This document shows positions 1 to 6,782 of a DNA stretch of 24,185 nt, one piece after another. The notes under the pieces are model-generated. The model was not told where the DNA came from and ran no database searches. It was given only the letters and a program-made list of their open reading frames with translations. Origin of the DNA: Actinomycetes bacterium. GTDB lineage: Bacteria; Actinomycetota; Acidimicrobiia; Acidimicrobiales; Palsa-688. The translations under genes were made by a program, and so were the position numbers. Where the stretch lies: NCBI GenBank assembly GCA_021808665.1, contig JAKBBA010000050.1, positions 1-24,185 of the forward strand. Reading direction: 5' to 3'. Within the stretch, counting starts at the first letter, position 1. Every line of letters starts with the position of its first letter.

Positions 1-76
1 TAATGGCGGCACAGAAGGTTCGTCACCTCCGCTCGCTCGACGTCCGACACCCGCATGGAGCCGGGAGCAACCGCGC

Positions 77-343
77 TCACGACATCCTCCAGGAACCGAC
101 GAGGTCCTCGGCGATCGACGCGTCGTCGCCAGCGCTCGGCATCAGGACCCAGGCCGCCGCGTAGACGGGGACGCCGATGCCTCCGAAAAGGACCGCCGCC
201 ACAAGAGCGATCCGCACCGCGACGGGGTCCAAGTCGAAGTAGTCGGCTACGCCGGCCGCGACGCCGGCGATGATCCGGTTGTCTTCTCGCCGTCGCAGCG
301 AGCGCTGCCCTGCGGGAGGATTTGGAGCAGGTGAAGTGGTCAT
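77..343 (-). CDS. small PspC-domain membrane protein
   Basis: An 88-residue protein that is almost entirely one PspC domain. After a short basic, proline-rich N-terminus (about residues 1-20) comes the typical stretch with RREDNRIIAGVAAGVADYF near 17-35, DLDPVAVRIALV, and a hydrophobic helix near 44-68 that would cross the membrane. PspC proteins belong to the phage-shock/envelope-stress response and usually sense or transmit membrane damage. It is transcribed divergently from a kinase that carries its own PspC domain, so the two probably share a signal and a promoter region. The start is ATG at 343. The length is normal for stand-alone actinobacterial PspC proteins. Whether it acts as sensor, anti-regulator or effector cannot be seen. 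Confidence 0.85.
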   Translation of the reverse strand: MTTSPAPNPPAGQRSLRRREDNRIIAGVAAGVADYFDLDPVAVRIALVAAVLFGGIGVPVYAAAWVLMPSAGDDASIAEDLVGSWRMS

Positions 344-380
344 GTATCCATCATGGGGCTGGAAACGTCGGCGCGCTATC

Positions 381-416
381 GGGAATGACCCTGAGGAACC
401 ACTCAGGGTGATTCCC
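381..416. promoter_or_regulatory. 36-bp interrupted palindrome in the divergent pspC/kinase promoter region
   Basis: Arms 381-395 and 402-416 are reverse complements except for one central G/G mismatch: outer GGGAAT/ATTCCC, inner ACCCTGAG/CTCAGGGT, with a 6-base spacer. It lies between the two divergent genes and ends 1 base before the kinase ATG at 418. Its AGGGTG could also serve as a Shine-Dalgarno. It is a candidate operator, perhaps for the response regulator encoded downstream, or an RNA hairpin hiding the kinase ribosome site. Confidence 0.6.
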
Positions 417-417
417 T

Positions 418-1749
418 ATGGCAGTTCCAAGCTTGGGGCGCGATCATCGTTGCATCCGTCTCCCTCCGTCGCCCCCGTCTCGACCATTCGCTCCCCCGCC
501 ATGGGTTCGTCGGCACCGGCGCGGACGCGGACCCCTTCGCCGGAGAAACGACGACCGCTTCCTCGGCGGCATAGCCGGCGCTATCGCAGCGGCCACCGGA
601 TTCGAGATAACGATCGTGCGGGTCGGTTTGGTCATCTTCGGATTGGCGAGCGGGGTCGGAGTCGCCGCCTACGTGGTGGCGTGGGTACTCGTGCCGGCGC
701 TCGACGAGGACCGAAGCATCGCCTCGAGGGCCTTGGCCGACGGGCGTGCACTCGTGACAGTGATCGCCTTCGCTCCGCCTCTCGTCATCGCTCTCCTCCT
801 TGCGTCGGCTCTCCAAGCTCCATGGGCCGGCGGACTCGCATGGCCCGTCTTCATGAGCGCAGCAGGGCTCGTGCTCGTTTGGCGCGACGGCACAGACGTC
901 GATCGGTCCCACCTGCGCCAAGCTGTCGGCCCGCTCGTGCAGATCGGCTCTTCGGGGCGAGGGTCGTGGCGAATTCTGGTGGGTCGCCTCGTCGCTGCGG
1001 CCGTCATGTCACTCGTCGGCCTCTTGGCGTTGACCCAAAGTCGTCGAGGCGCGGTCGTGGCACCCCTGGCGGGCGTCGCGCTTCTCCTCGCTGCGATCGT
1101 TATCGTATTCGGTCCGTGGTGGCTGCGCGCCGGGCGCGACCTGGTCCTCGAACGACAAGCACGCCTTCGAGCCGAGGAACGTGCTGACCTCGCGGCCCGG
1201 GTCCACGATTCGGTGCTCCAGACTCTCGCGCTCATCCAGCGCCATGCCGCCGATCCAGCTCGAGTCACTCAACTCGCCCGCAACCAGGAGCGCGAGCTGC
1301 GCTCGTGGCTGTGGGAGGGCCAGCGCCCCGGCTCGTTCGGCGGGACAGGCGAGGCGACCGTGACCTCGGGAATCGCCCGCATACAGTCCGACGTGGAAGC
1401 CGCCCACGAAGTCCGCGTCGAAGCAGTCGTGGTCGGCGACGCAGCTCTCACCGAGCCCCTCGAGGCTCTACTGGCCGCCGGTAGGGAAGCTACCGTCAAC
1501 GCCGCGAAATGGTCAGGTGCAGACGTCGTGTCGATCTTCGCCGAGGTCGAGCAGGACTGCGTGACCTTGTATGTCCGCGACCGGGGCCGCGGATTCGACC
1601 GCGGCGAAGTCGGCTCCGACAGACGGGGACTAGCCGAATCTATAGAGGGTCGAATGTCGCGCGCCGGGGGCAGCGCCATGGTGCGAAGTGAAGTCGGAGG
1701 CGGCACCGAGGTGGCGCTGCGGCTTCCCCTCCCCGAGCGTCGAAAGTGA
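418..1749 (+). CDS. PspC-domain sensor histidine kinase (NarL/DesK-like class)
   Basis: A 443-residue membrane kinase. A basic, proline-rich N-terminal tail (1-45) leads into a PspC domain (about 43-95: DDRFLGGIAGAIAAATGF, then a membrane helix). Further hydrophobic segments lie near 111-133, 138-154, 187-205 and 213-234. The HisKA_3 dimerisation helix has the likely phospho-acceptor His263 in RVHDSVLQTL. The ATPase domain shows an N-box (EATVNAAKWS, 357-366), a G1 box (DRGRGFD, 388-394) and a glycine loop (GGGTEVAL, 427-434). This is the class of kinase that partners LuxR-type regulators, and the next gene is one. The stop overlaps the regulator's GTG start as GTGA, implying translational coupling. 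The start is the only ATG/GTG found upstream of the PspC domain in this frame and lies against a palindrome. The signal is probably envelope stress. Confidence 0.9.
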   Translation: MAVPSLGRDHRCIRLPPSPPSRPFAPPPWVRRHRRGRGPLRRRNDDRFLGGIAGAIAAATGFEITIVRVGLVIFGLASGVGVAAYVVAWVLVPALDEDRSIASRALADGRALVTVIAFAPPLVIALLLASALQAPWAGGLAWPVFMSAAGLVLVWRDGTDVDRSHLRQAVGPLVQIGSSGRGSWRILVGRLVAAAVMSLVGLLALTQSRRGAVVAPLAGVALLLAAIVIVFGPWWLRAGRDLVLERQARLRAEERADLAARVHDSVLQTLALIQRHAADPARVTQLARNQERELRSWLWEGQRPGSFGGTGEATVTSGIARIQSDVEAAHEVRVEAVVVGDAALTEPLEALLAAGREATVNAAKWSGADVVSIFAEVEQDCVTLYVRDRGRGFDRGEVGSDRRGLAESIEGRMSRAGGSAMVRSEVGGGTEVALRLPLPERRK

Positions 1750-2435
1750 GCGCCACGGCGGACGTCGACCGACCGACGGTCCTGCTCGTAGACGACCACC
1801 ATCTGTTTCGCTCCGGTGTACGCGCTGAGCTCGGTGACGCAGTAGAGGTCGTCGGCGAAGCCGACGATGTCGGACCCGCCGTAGAACTCATTATCGAGCG
1901 ACGTCCCGACGTGGTTTTGCTTGACGTCCATCTCCCTTCGGGTGGCGGTCAGAACGTGGTATCCCAGGTCGCGGCGCTCGACGCGAGTGCTCCTTACCCC
2001 AGGAGCGTCGTCCGATTCTTGGCCCTGTCAGTCTCCGACGCTCCAGAAGACGTGATAGCAGTCATCCGGGCCGGCGCTAGGGGCTATGTGACTAAGGCCA
2101 TCTCCGGGCCGGAGTTGGTGGAGGCAGTACGGCGAGTTGCAAGCGGCGACGCTGTGTTCTCGCCCCGACTCGCCGGCTTCGTCCTCGACGCGTTCGCCTC
2201 GAGCCAAGGAGCGCAATCAACTCCACCGACAGACCCCGAGCTAGAGCAACTGACCACACGCGAACGGGACGTACTACGCCTGATCGCCCGTGGATACACC
2301 TACAAGGAGGTTGCGGTCGAACTTGCTATCGCCTCGAAGACAGTCGAAAGCCATGTCTCCGCCGTCCTGCGCAAGCTGCAGCTCTCCACCCGCCACCAGC
2401 TGGCCCACTGGGCCAGCGAGCGCCGAATCGTCTGA
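1746..2435 (+). CDS. NarL/LuxR-family response regulator
   Basis: A 229-residue two-domain regulator. The receiver domain (about 11-130) has the acidic pair Asp16-Asp17, phospho-acceptor Asp60 in VVLLDVHLP, a switch serine near 95 in LALSVSD and Lys117 in GYVTKAIS. The LuxR/GerE helix-turn-helix (about 165-227) has LTTRERDVLRLIARG and the recognition helix region SKTVESHVSAVLRKL. It starts at GTG 1746 inside the kinase stop (GTGA overlap), so the two should be translated together. The genes and the palindrome at 381-416 suggest a self-contained stress-signalling unit, with the palindrome as a possible target; that link is inference. Confidence 0.92.
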   Translation: MSATADVDRPTVLLVDDHHLFRSGVRAELGDAVEVVGEADDVGPAVELIIERRPDVVLLDVHLPSGGGQNVVSQVAALDASAPYPRSVVRFLALSVSDAPEDVIAVIRAGARGYVTKAISGPELVEAVRRVASGDAVFSPRLAGFVLDAFASSQGAQSTPPTDPELEQLTTRERDVLRLIARGYTYKEVAVELAIASKTVESHVSAVLRKLQLSTRHQLAHWASERRIV

Positions 2436-2470
2436 CGGTTGGAATTCTCAAATTCTCGCTCGGCCGGCAG

Positions 2471-2851
2471 CTATGCGGCGCGCAGACTCAGCCGGCTGAT
2501 CTCGGCGCTTAGAAGACATGAAAAATCTCCGATCGCTGCGGAACGGCCGTGGGGCTTCAGGTCATCGAGCAACGGATCGTCGTCATTCCACTGGCGCACG
2601 GGCCGGGAACGTGACAACCACGAGTCATAGGGTGTCGCCGTGAACGTCCGGGCGGTTTTCTCGCACCTTGTCGACAGGCGCTGCAGAGTTTCGAAAGCAG
2701 CCTGAAGCTCCCTGAACGCCTCCGCACTTCCTTCCGGAGCGTCGGGGTGCGTCGAGCGGGCGCGACGGAAAAAGGCTCGCTTGACTTCGCTGTAGAGGGC
2801 GCCCTCGGTCACGCCGAGCACGTCCCACGGGGTCCGACCCGCTTGCTGCAT
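2471..2851 (-). CDS. small J-domain (DnaJ-like) protein
   Basis: A 126-residue protein with an N-terminal J-domain. DVLGVTEGALYSEVKRAFF (10-28) is helices I-II, and the diagnostic HPD tripeptide is at 35-37 in RSTHPDAPEG, followed by helix III (EAFRELQAAFETL, 44-56). HPD stimulates the ATPase of Hsp70 (DnaK). There is no G/F region and no zinc-finger domain. The C-terminal 65 residues are not recognised; they contain a WNDDDPLLDDL acidic patch near 88-98. The ATG at 2851 gives a domain beginning at the normal place; the frame stays open to 2974 but those residues look random. It is probably a specialised co-chaperone; its client is unknown. Confidence 0.75.
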   Translation of the reverse strand: MQQAGRTPWDVLGVTEGALYSEVKRAFFRRARSTHPDAPEGSAEAFRELQAAFETLQRLSTRCEKTARTFTATPYDSWLSRSRPVRQWNDDDPLLDDLKPHGRSAAIGDFSCLLSAEISRLSLRAA

Positions 2852-3049
2852 CGCACATCCTTGTGTTGTTGTTTGGCATCCATGCCAGGAGCGGGTCCTT
2901 CCGCTCGACGGAATCTTCGACCGCCAAGCACATTTCTTGAGGAAAATCGGGTAAGGCGAACTTTCCTTCCCCAAGTCCCCGGTGGGGCACCGGCTTCAGT
3001 ACGGCCGGGTGCCGGTGTAAACAGCGCTGGGCCGTACCAGAGAGAGTAG
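2852..3049. other. intergenic region between J-domain gene and polymerase
   Basis: No gene is supported here. Two small dyads are visible: CCGGTG/CACCGG with a 3-base loop at 2979-2993, and GTACGGCC/GGCCGTAC at 2999-3037 with a 23-base gap. Either could be a weak hairpin or protein site. Promoters for the divergent genes must lie here, but I see no convincing -35/-10 pair. Confidence 0.4.
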
Positions 3050-3280
3050 TTCGACTCCTCCGCATACTGCGCCAGCGAGCACTCGCCCAAGCCCATCCGC
3101 CCGCTAGCCGCGGCAGGGGTCCGCCGTGGTGATCCGGTCAGCCTGGTAATCAAAGCGGATCTAGGGATTGGTGTCGCCGCGGGTGGCGATGCGTGGTCCT
3201 TTGCCGACGCCGGAGCTAGCCCGGCGACGCCACTGCTGTCGGCAGTCGCCTCGGCCGAGACCTCGCTTCACCCCCGATGG

Positions 3281-4837
3281 GTGTTGTGGTCGGGCGATAC
3301 CTCGCTGATCCTCACCCGGTGCGGAATCCGGGTGGGACTTGCCTGGGACCTCGCCGCGGTTCATCGCCTTCTATTCGGCGGTTGGCGCGCGGACCCGGGC
3401 CTGGTGTGGGCTGCAGCGCATGGTCTCCCTTTCCACGAAATACCTTCGGCCGGACCCGTTGACCTGTTCGACTCGCTGGACAACATGGGAGGCGACCCTG
3501 TGCAGCCCGTCCGGCCGGACGGTTACCTGCGCGCCGACTGGGCGACGGGCGCCTGGGGAGACAACGTGGAGAACCTCAGAAGTTGGGCGGCGCTCGGAGT
3601 GGACGTCGCAGCCCGCCAGTCGGCCCTTCTTGCTGGTATCACCGACCGGCCGGCAGCTACTGCCACTGCGAGAGCGGAGTCCGGTGCCGAGCTTCTCTGC
3701 GCGGAGATGACCATAGACGGTCTACCGATGGATCGGGCAACCGCTGCATCGATCATCGCCGGATTCGTCGGCCCCCGGCCTCTGAACGACACGGAAGCGG
3801 ACATGCTGCGCTCGGAGCGCGACGCCGACGTCCTCCGCCATGTCGCCGCTGGCGTCGAAGTCGACCTGCGCTCCAACGCCCAGGTCAAAGTACTGCTCGG
3901 CCGGCTCGGCATCGACGTCGCCGACACCCGCGCCCACCACCTTCGCGAAGTCGCGGACCGCCACCCGATCGTGGGAGCCCTTCTCGCCTGGCGCAAAGCG
4001 GAGCGAATAGCCACCACCTACGGGTACCGCTGGCTCGACGATCATCTCGGAGCCGACGGCCGCCTCCGAGGTGAGTGGTCCGTCGCCGACGGCGCTGCGG
4101 GAAGGATGACCGCCTCAGCCGGCCTGCACAGCATGCCAGCGGAGTTGCGGCCCGCCGTCGCGGCAGAGACCGGAATGACGTTCGTACGAGCTGACCTAGG
4201 CCAGATCGAACCCCGGGTCCTAGCTGTCGTTTCAGGCGATCCGGCGCTCGCCGCGGCGGCCGGGCAGGAGGACATGTACGCACCGGTCGCTCAGCAACTC
4301 CACGTCGATCGGGCCACAGCCAAGACCGCAATGCTCGGCGCGATGTACGGCGCTACCACCGGTCGAAGCGCACAAGCCTTGCACCGCCTACGCGCCACAT
4401 ACCCGTCCGCCATGGCCTACCTCGATCGTGCTGCCCGCGAGGCCGCCTCCGGACACGACCTACGCACCTACGGCGGCCGCCTCATCCCGATGTCCAGAGA
4501 CCGAGCTGCCGCGGCGCAGCCCGAAACACCCGGGGCGGCTGCCGCGCGAGGGCGATACGGGCGGAACGCAGTCATCCAAGGGGCCGCCGCAGAACTGTTC
4601 AAAATGTGGGCCGTCACCGTACGAGCCCGCATCACCGGCTTGGACGCACACATCGTGCTGTGCCTGCACGACGAACTCATCGTCCAAACGCCGAAACCGC
4701 ACGCCGCTTCTGTCGCCGAAGCGGTAGCCCGAGCGTTAGAGGAGGCAGTGTGGCGCTGGGCGCAGGGAACGCCCGTGCGATTCCCCGCCGACATCTCGAT
4801 CGTCAACCGTTGGTCAGACGCCAAGATCCAGCCGTAG
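3281..4837 (+). CDS. family-A DNA polymerase, actinobacterial PolA-like (degenerate 3'-5' exonuclease/polymerase)
   Basis: From the GTG at 3281 this is 518 residues. The polymerase half has motif A Asp305 in DLGQIEPRVLA (usual form DYSQIELR), motif B with Arg344, Lys348 and Tyr356-Gly357 (RATAKTAMLGAMYG), a late QGAAAELFK helix (433-441), and motif C HDE at 463-465. The N-terminal third matches the poorly conserved exonuclease-like region of the short actinobacterial PolA paralogue, not full Pol I; there is no 5' nuclease domain. These paralogues are thought to act in repair rather than bulk replication. The frame is open without a stop from 3050, and the residues just upstream of 3281 (SAETSLHPRWVLWSG across the start) look like family sequence. 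There is no ATG, GTG or TTG in 3050-3280, so the true start is unclear: a rare codon such as CTG 3143, or 5' damage. Confidence 0.85.
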   Translation: MLWSGDTSLILTRCGIRVGLAWDLAAVHRLLFGGWRADPGLVWAAAHGLPFHEIPSAGPVDLFDSLDNMGGDPVQPVRPDGYLRADWATGAWGDNVENLRSWAALGVDVAARQSALLAGITDRPAATATARAESGAELLCAEMTIDGLPMDRATAASIIAGFVGPRPLNDTEADMLRSERDADVLRHVAAGVEVDLRSNAQVKVLLGRLGIDVADTRAHHLREVADRHPIVGALLAWRKAERIATTYGYRWLDDHLGADGRLRGEWSVADGAAGRMTASAGLHSMPAELRPAVAAETGMTFVRADLGQIEPRVLAVVSGDPALAAAAGQEDMYAPVAQQLHVDRATAKTAMLGAMYGATTGRSAQALHRLRATYPSAMAYLDRAAREAASGHDLRTYGGRLIPMSRDRAAAAQPETPGAAAARGRYGRNAVIQGAAAELFKMWAVTVRARITGLDAHIVLCLHDELIVQTPKPHAASVAEAVARALEEAVWRWAQGTPVRFPADISIVNRWSDAKIQP

Positions 4838-5031
4838 CGCGCGCTAGTAGCTGGTTCCTTCTCCAGGAGTATTTGACGTCGGGAGCGCGCACTTCGTCGC
4901 CTATCCCGTCGGTCCATTCCGAGGGCACACGCACATGGTGCAATCCCTATGCAACTGTGGCTCATTGCGCGACTTTGCGCTATGTCCGGCCGTTGACCGC
5001 CGCGTAAGCTAATCCAAAGGCCACTTCGCCG

Positions 5032-5763
5032 CTAGCGTCGACGGGTGGCTTCCTCTGCGGCTGCCTCCGAGACGGGTGTCTGCTCTAGCGCCGTCCAAGT
5101 TCCGGTACAGCGCCGGTAGGGCTCGCTCGCGACGACGTACGGCGACTTCGAAGCGTTCCAGTCCGGGTCTGGTTCCCGCCATGACGGCCCATAGAGGTAC
5201 TCGAGCTCGAGCGGAATATCGCTTGAACACGGCCAGCCCCGGCCCCATGCCGGAACCGGGCGCAACTGTTGACGCGGTATACGACCGGTTTGCTCCCATA
5301 CCGACCCGTCTTTGGTAACCAATTCCTTGAACTCGACCATCTCCGTGCCGGAAGTACCTATCACGCGCTCGGCGATGAAGAAGTCATATATGAAGCCGTG
5401 ACGGAGCAGGTGCACGCCTATCAGCCGCCCGTCGTTGCCCACGAAGTTCTCGAAGGGGAGAAATCCGCTGCATCGAAGGGTCTCGATCGTCGATACGAGG
5501 GCGTCGAAGTGCTCCCGCGACACCAGCACGTCGATGTCGCGATCCCACTTCAAGATGTCTCCAGACCTCTCGAGGCCGAGAACCACACCCGCCCAGAGTT
5601 GCCAGCGCCCGGCGAGCGGGCCGCTGTCGAGCACGTCGTGGAACCGACGCAGGTCTCGCCCGCGCCGGGCAGCCGCCCACCTCCGATACACACGGCGCAA
5701 AGGCCCGACCTTGCCCAGCGAAGTCCTGACAACCAGCATGACACTGTCCGTTGTCGAATTCAC
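5032..5763 (-). CDS. LicD-like phosphotransferase, second of the tandem pair
   Basis: A 243-residue protein with the nucleotidyltransferase-fold core of the LicD/FKRP group: WAGVVLG at 57-63, then ILKWDRDIDVLV with Asp74, Asp76 and Asp78 as likely metal ligands, and Asp127 in IYDFFIAE as a probable further acidic ligand. Family members move a phospho-alcohol such as phosphocholine from a CDP carrier to a sugar polymer. I chose GTG 5763 because it overlaps the preceding stop as GTGA and has AAAGG about 6 bases upstream; a longer start at 5823 would run 64 bases into the neighbour. It is the last gene of a three-gene operon. It differs strongly from the other LicD protein, so the pair may use different acceptors. 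Confidence 0.75.
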   Translation of the reverse strand: MNSTTDSVMLVVRTSLGKVGPLRRVYRRWAAARRGRDLRRFHDVLDSGPLAGRWQLWAGVVLGLERSGDILKWDRDIDVLVSREHFDALVSTIETLRCSGFLPFENFVGNDGRLIGVHLLRHGFIYDFFIAERVIGTSGTEMVEFKELVTKDGSVWEQTGRIPRQQLRPVPAWGRGWPCSSDIPLELEYLYGPSWREPDPDWNASKSPYVVASEPYRRCTGTWTALEQTPVSEAAAEEATRRR

Positions 5764-6782
5764 CTGGCGCCTTTCGTCACCCGCGCCAAGGAGCGCGGTA
5801 GCTTCGCCGTTATACGACAACAAAGACGGGCCGCCCTTCGCGTTACCACCCAGACCGTAGGGTGCTCGAGCTCGTCACGGTTGCGCTCGGCCCACGCGAA
5901 CGCCTCGAGCAAGTCGACAACGACCGGATCGTATCGCTCCTCAGGGGCAACCAGGCATTCCCCGCCGGACGCCATCTTCGACACAGACCGGCGTAGAGGC
6001 CGCCCGCCTTCCACGAGCGAGACGGCGCCGGGAATGCTCCTCCACTTCGGCGACGCCGCCGCCGCCTCTGCTCCCCGCTGCATCTTGGCAACCCCGTCGA
6101 GGAGTGCGCGAACCGATGGGCTCAGCTGCTCAGGGCCGATGCGCGGCAGCTCGTGCAGGCGTGGGATCGGTCGGGTGGGCGTCATGAAGTCAGGTCCGTA
6201 GCGGTAGGCGGCGAGGAATTCCCGAACCGGGGAAGGAGCCGCGAACGGCCTCCCGTACAAGCTGACGTGCTCTGGGTGGTCGAGGAAGTGAGCTGGGAAA
6301 GACTCCTGGTCGCCGGCTCCCGGCCAGTGCAGTCCTGACTGGGGGTCCATCCGCATCACCCCGGCGCTCTCCGTCCAAAAGTACAGGTCCACGTGCTGGT
6401 CGTTGTGGGCGCTCAGGTTGACCCTCAGCACGGATGGGTCCGACAGATCCAGGTAGTGGCCGGCGCTGGCGACTTCGTCTCGCAGTGCGACCACCTTGTC
6501 GTAGTCGGAGCGCAGGCAACCAAAGTCCACGTCTGAGTCCCACGCGATGAGTTGGCCTTCCCTGACCGCGCCGAGGAGGCTTCCGTAGTCCAACCAGTGC
6601 GTGATTCCGTGCCGGCTCAAAAGCGTGTCGGCGAAGAAAGCCACCTCGCGCAGATGGTTGGTGCAGCACTCCGGGCGGACGTAGTCCTCGCCCCAGGTCC
6701 AGTACTCACAGCGGGTGCTGGCCGCCGTGCAAGCATGAGCAGTCGTCGCGTAAATAGGTCCCTTGCGCGCTGCGATCGTCAC
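5760..6782 (-). CDS. LicD-family phosphotransferase, first of the tandem pair
   Basis: A 340-residue protein. Its N-terminal half is a clear LicD domain: WLDYGSLLGAVREGQLIAWD (63-82), the acidic run Asp82/Asp84/Asp86 (DSDVDFG), and Asp132 in QHVDLYFW as the later acidic ligand. It also has a cluster of cysteines at 18, 25, 39 and 40 before the domain, as found in some FKRP-like proteins. LicD enzymes transfer phosphocholine or a related group from CDP-linked donor to a cell-surface glycopolymer, and the upstream gene encodes a plausible donor-making enzyme. The C-terminal 130 residues are basic and not recognised. The GTG start at 6782 overlaps the preceding stop as GTGA. No signal peptide is seen, so it probably acts on the cytoplasmic face. 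Confidence 0.85.
   Translation of the reverse strand: MTIAARKGPIYATTAHACTAASTRCEYWTWGEDYVRPECCTNHLREVAFFADTLLSRHGITHWLDYGSLLGAVREGQLIAWDSDVDFGCLRSDYDKVVALRDEVASAGHYLDLSDPSVLRVNLSAHNDQHVDLYFWTESAGVMRMDPQSGLHWPGAGDQESFPAHFLDHPEHVSLYGRPFAAPSPVREFLAAYRYGPDFMTPTRPIPRLHELPRIGPEQLSPSVRALLDGVAKMQRGAEAAAASPKWRSIPGAVSLVEGGRPLRRSVSKMASGGECLVAPEERYDPVVVDLLEAFAWAERNRDELEHPTVWVVTRRAARLCCRITAKLPRSLARVTKGAR

Noticed and set aside
403..921. Minus-strand frame opposite the sensor kinase
   Set aside because: It lies wholly antisense to clear kinase domains and has random-looking, Glu/His-rich composition.
3046..3070. GTTCGAC resembling a tRNA T-arm
   Set aside because: The flanking bases do not form a five-pair T-stem and no acceptor or anticodon stem can be drawn.
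5764..5823. Longer start for the second LicD protein
   Set aside because: It would overlap the upstream gene by 64 bases; GTG 5763 forms the same GTGA junction as the rest of the operon and has its own ribosome site.
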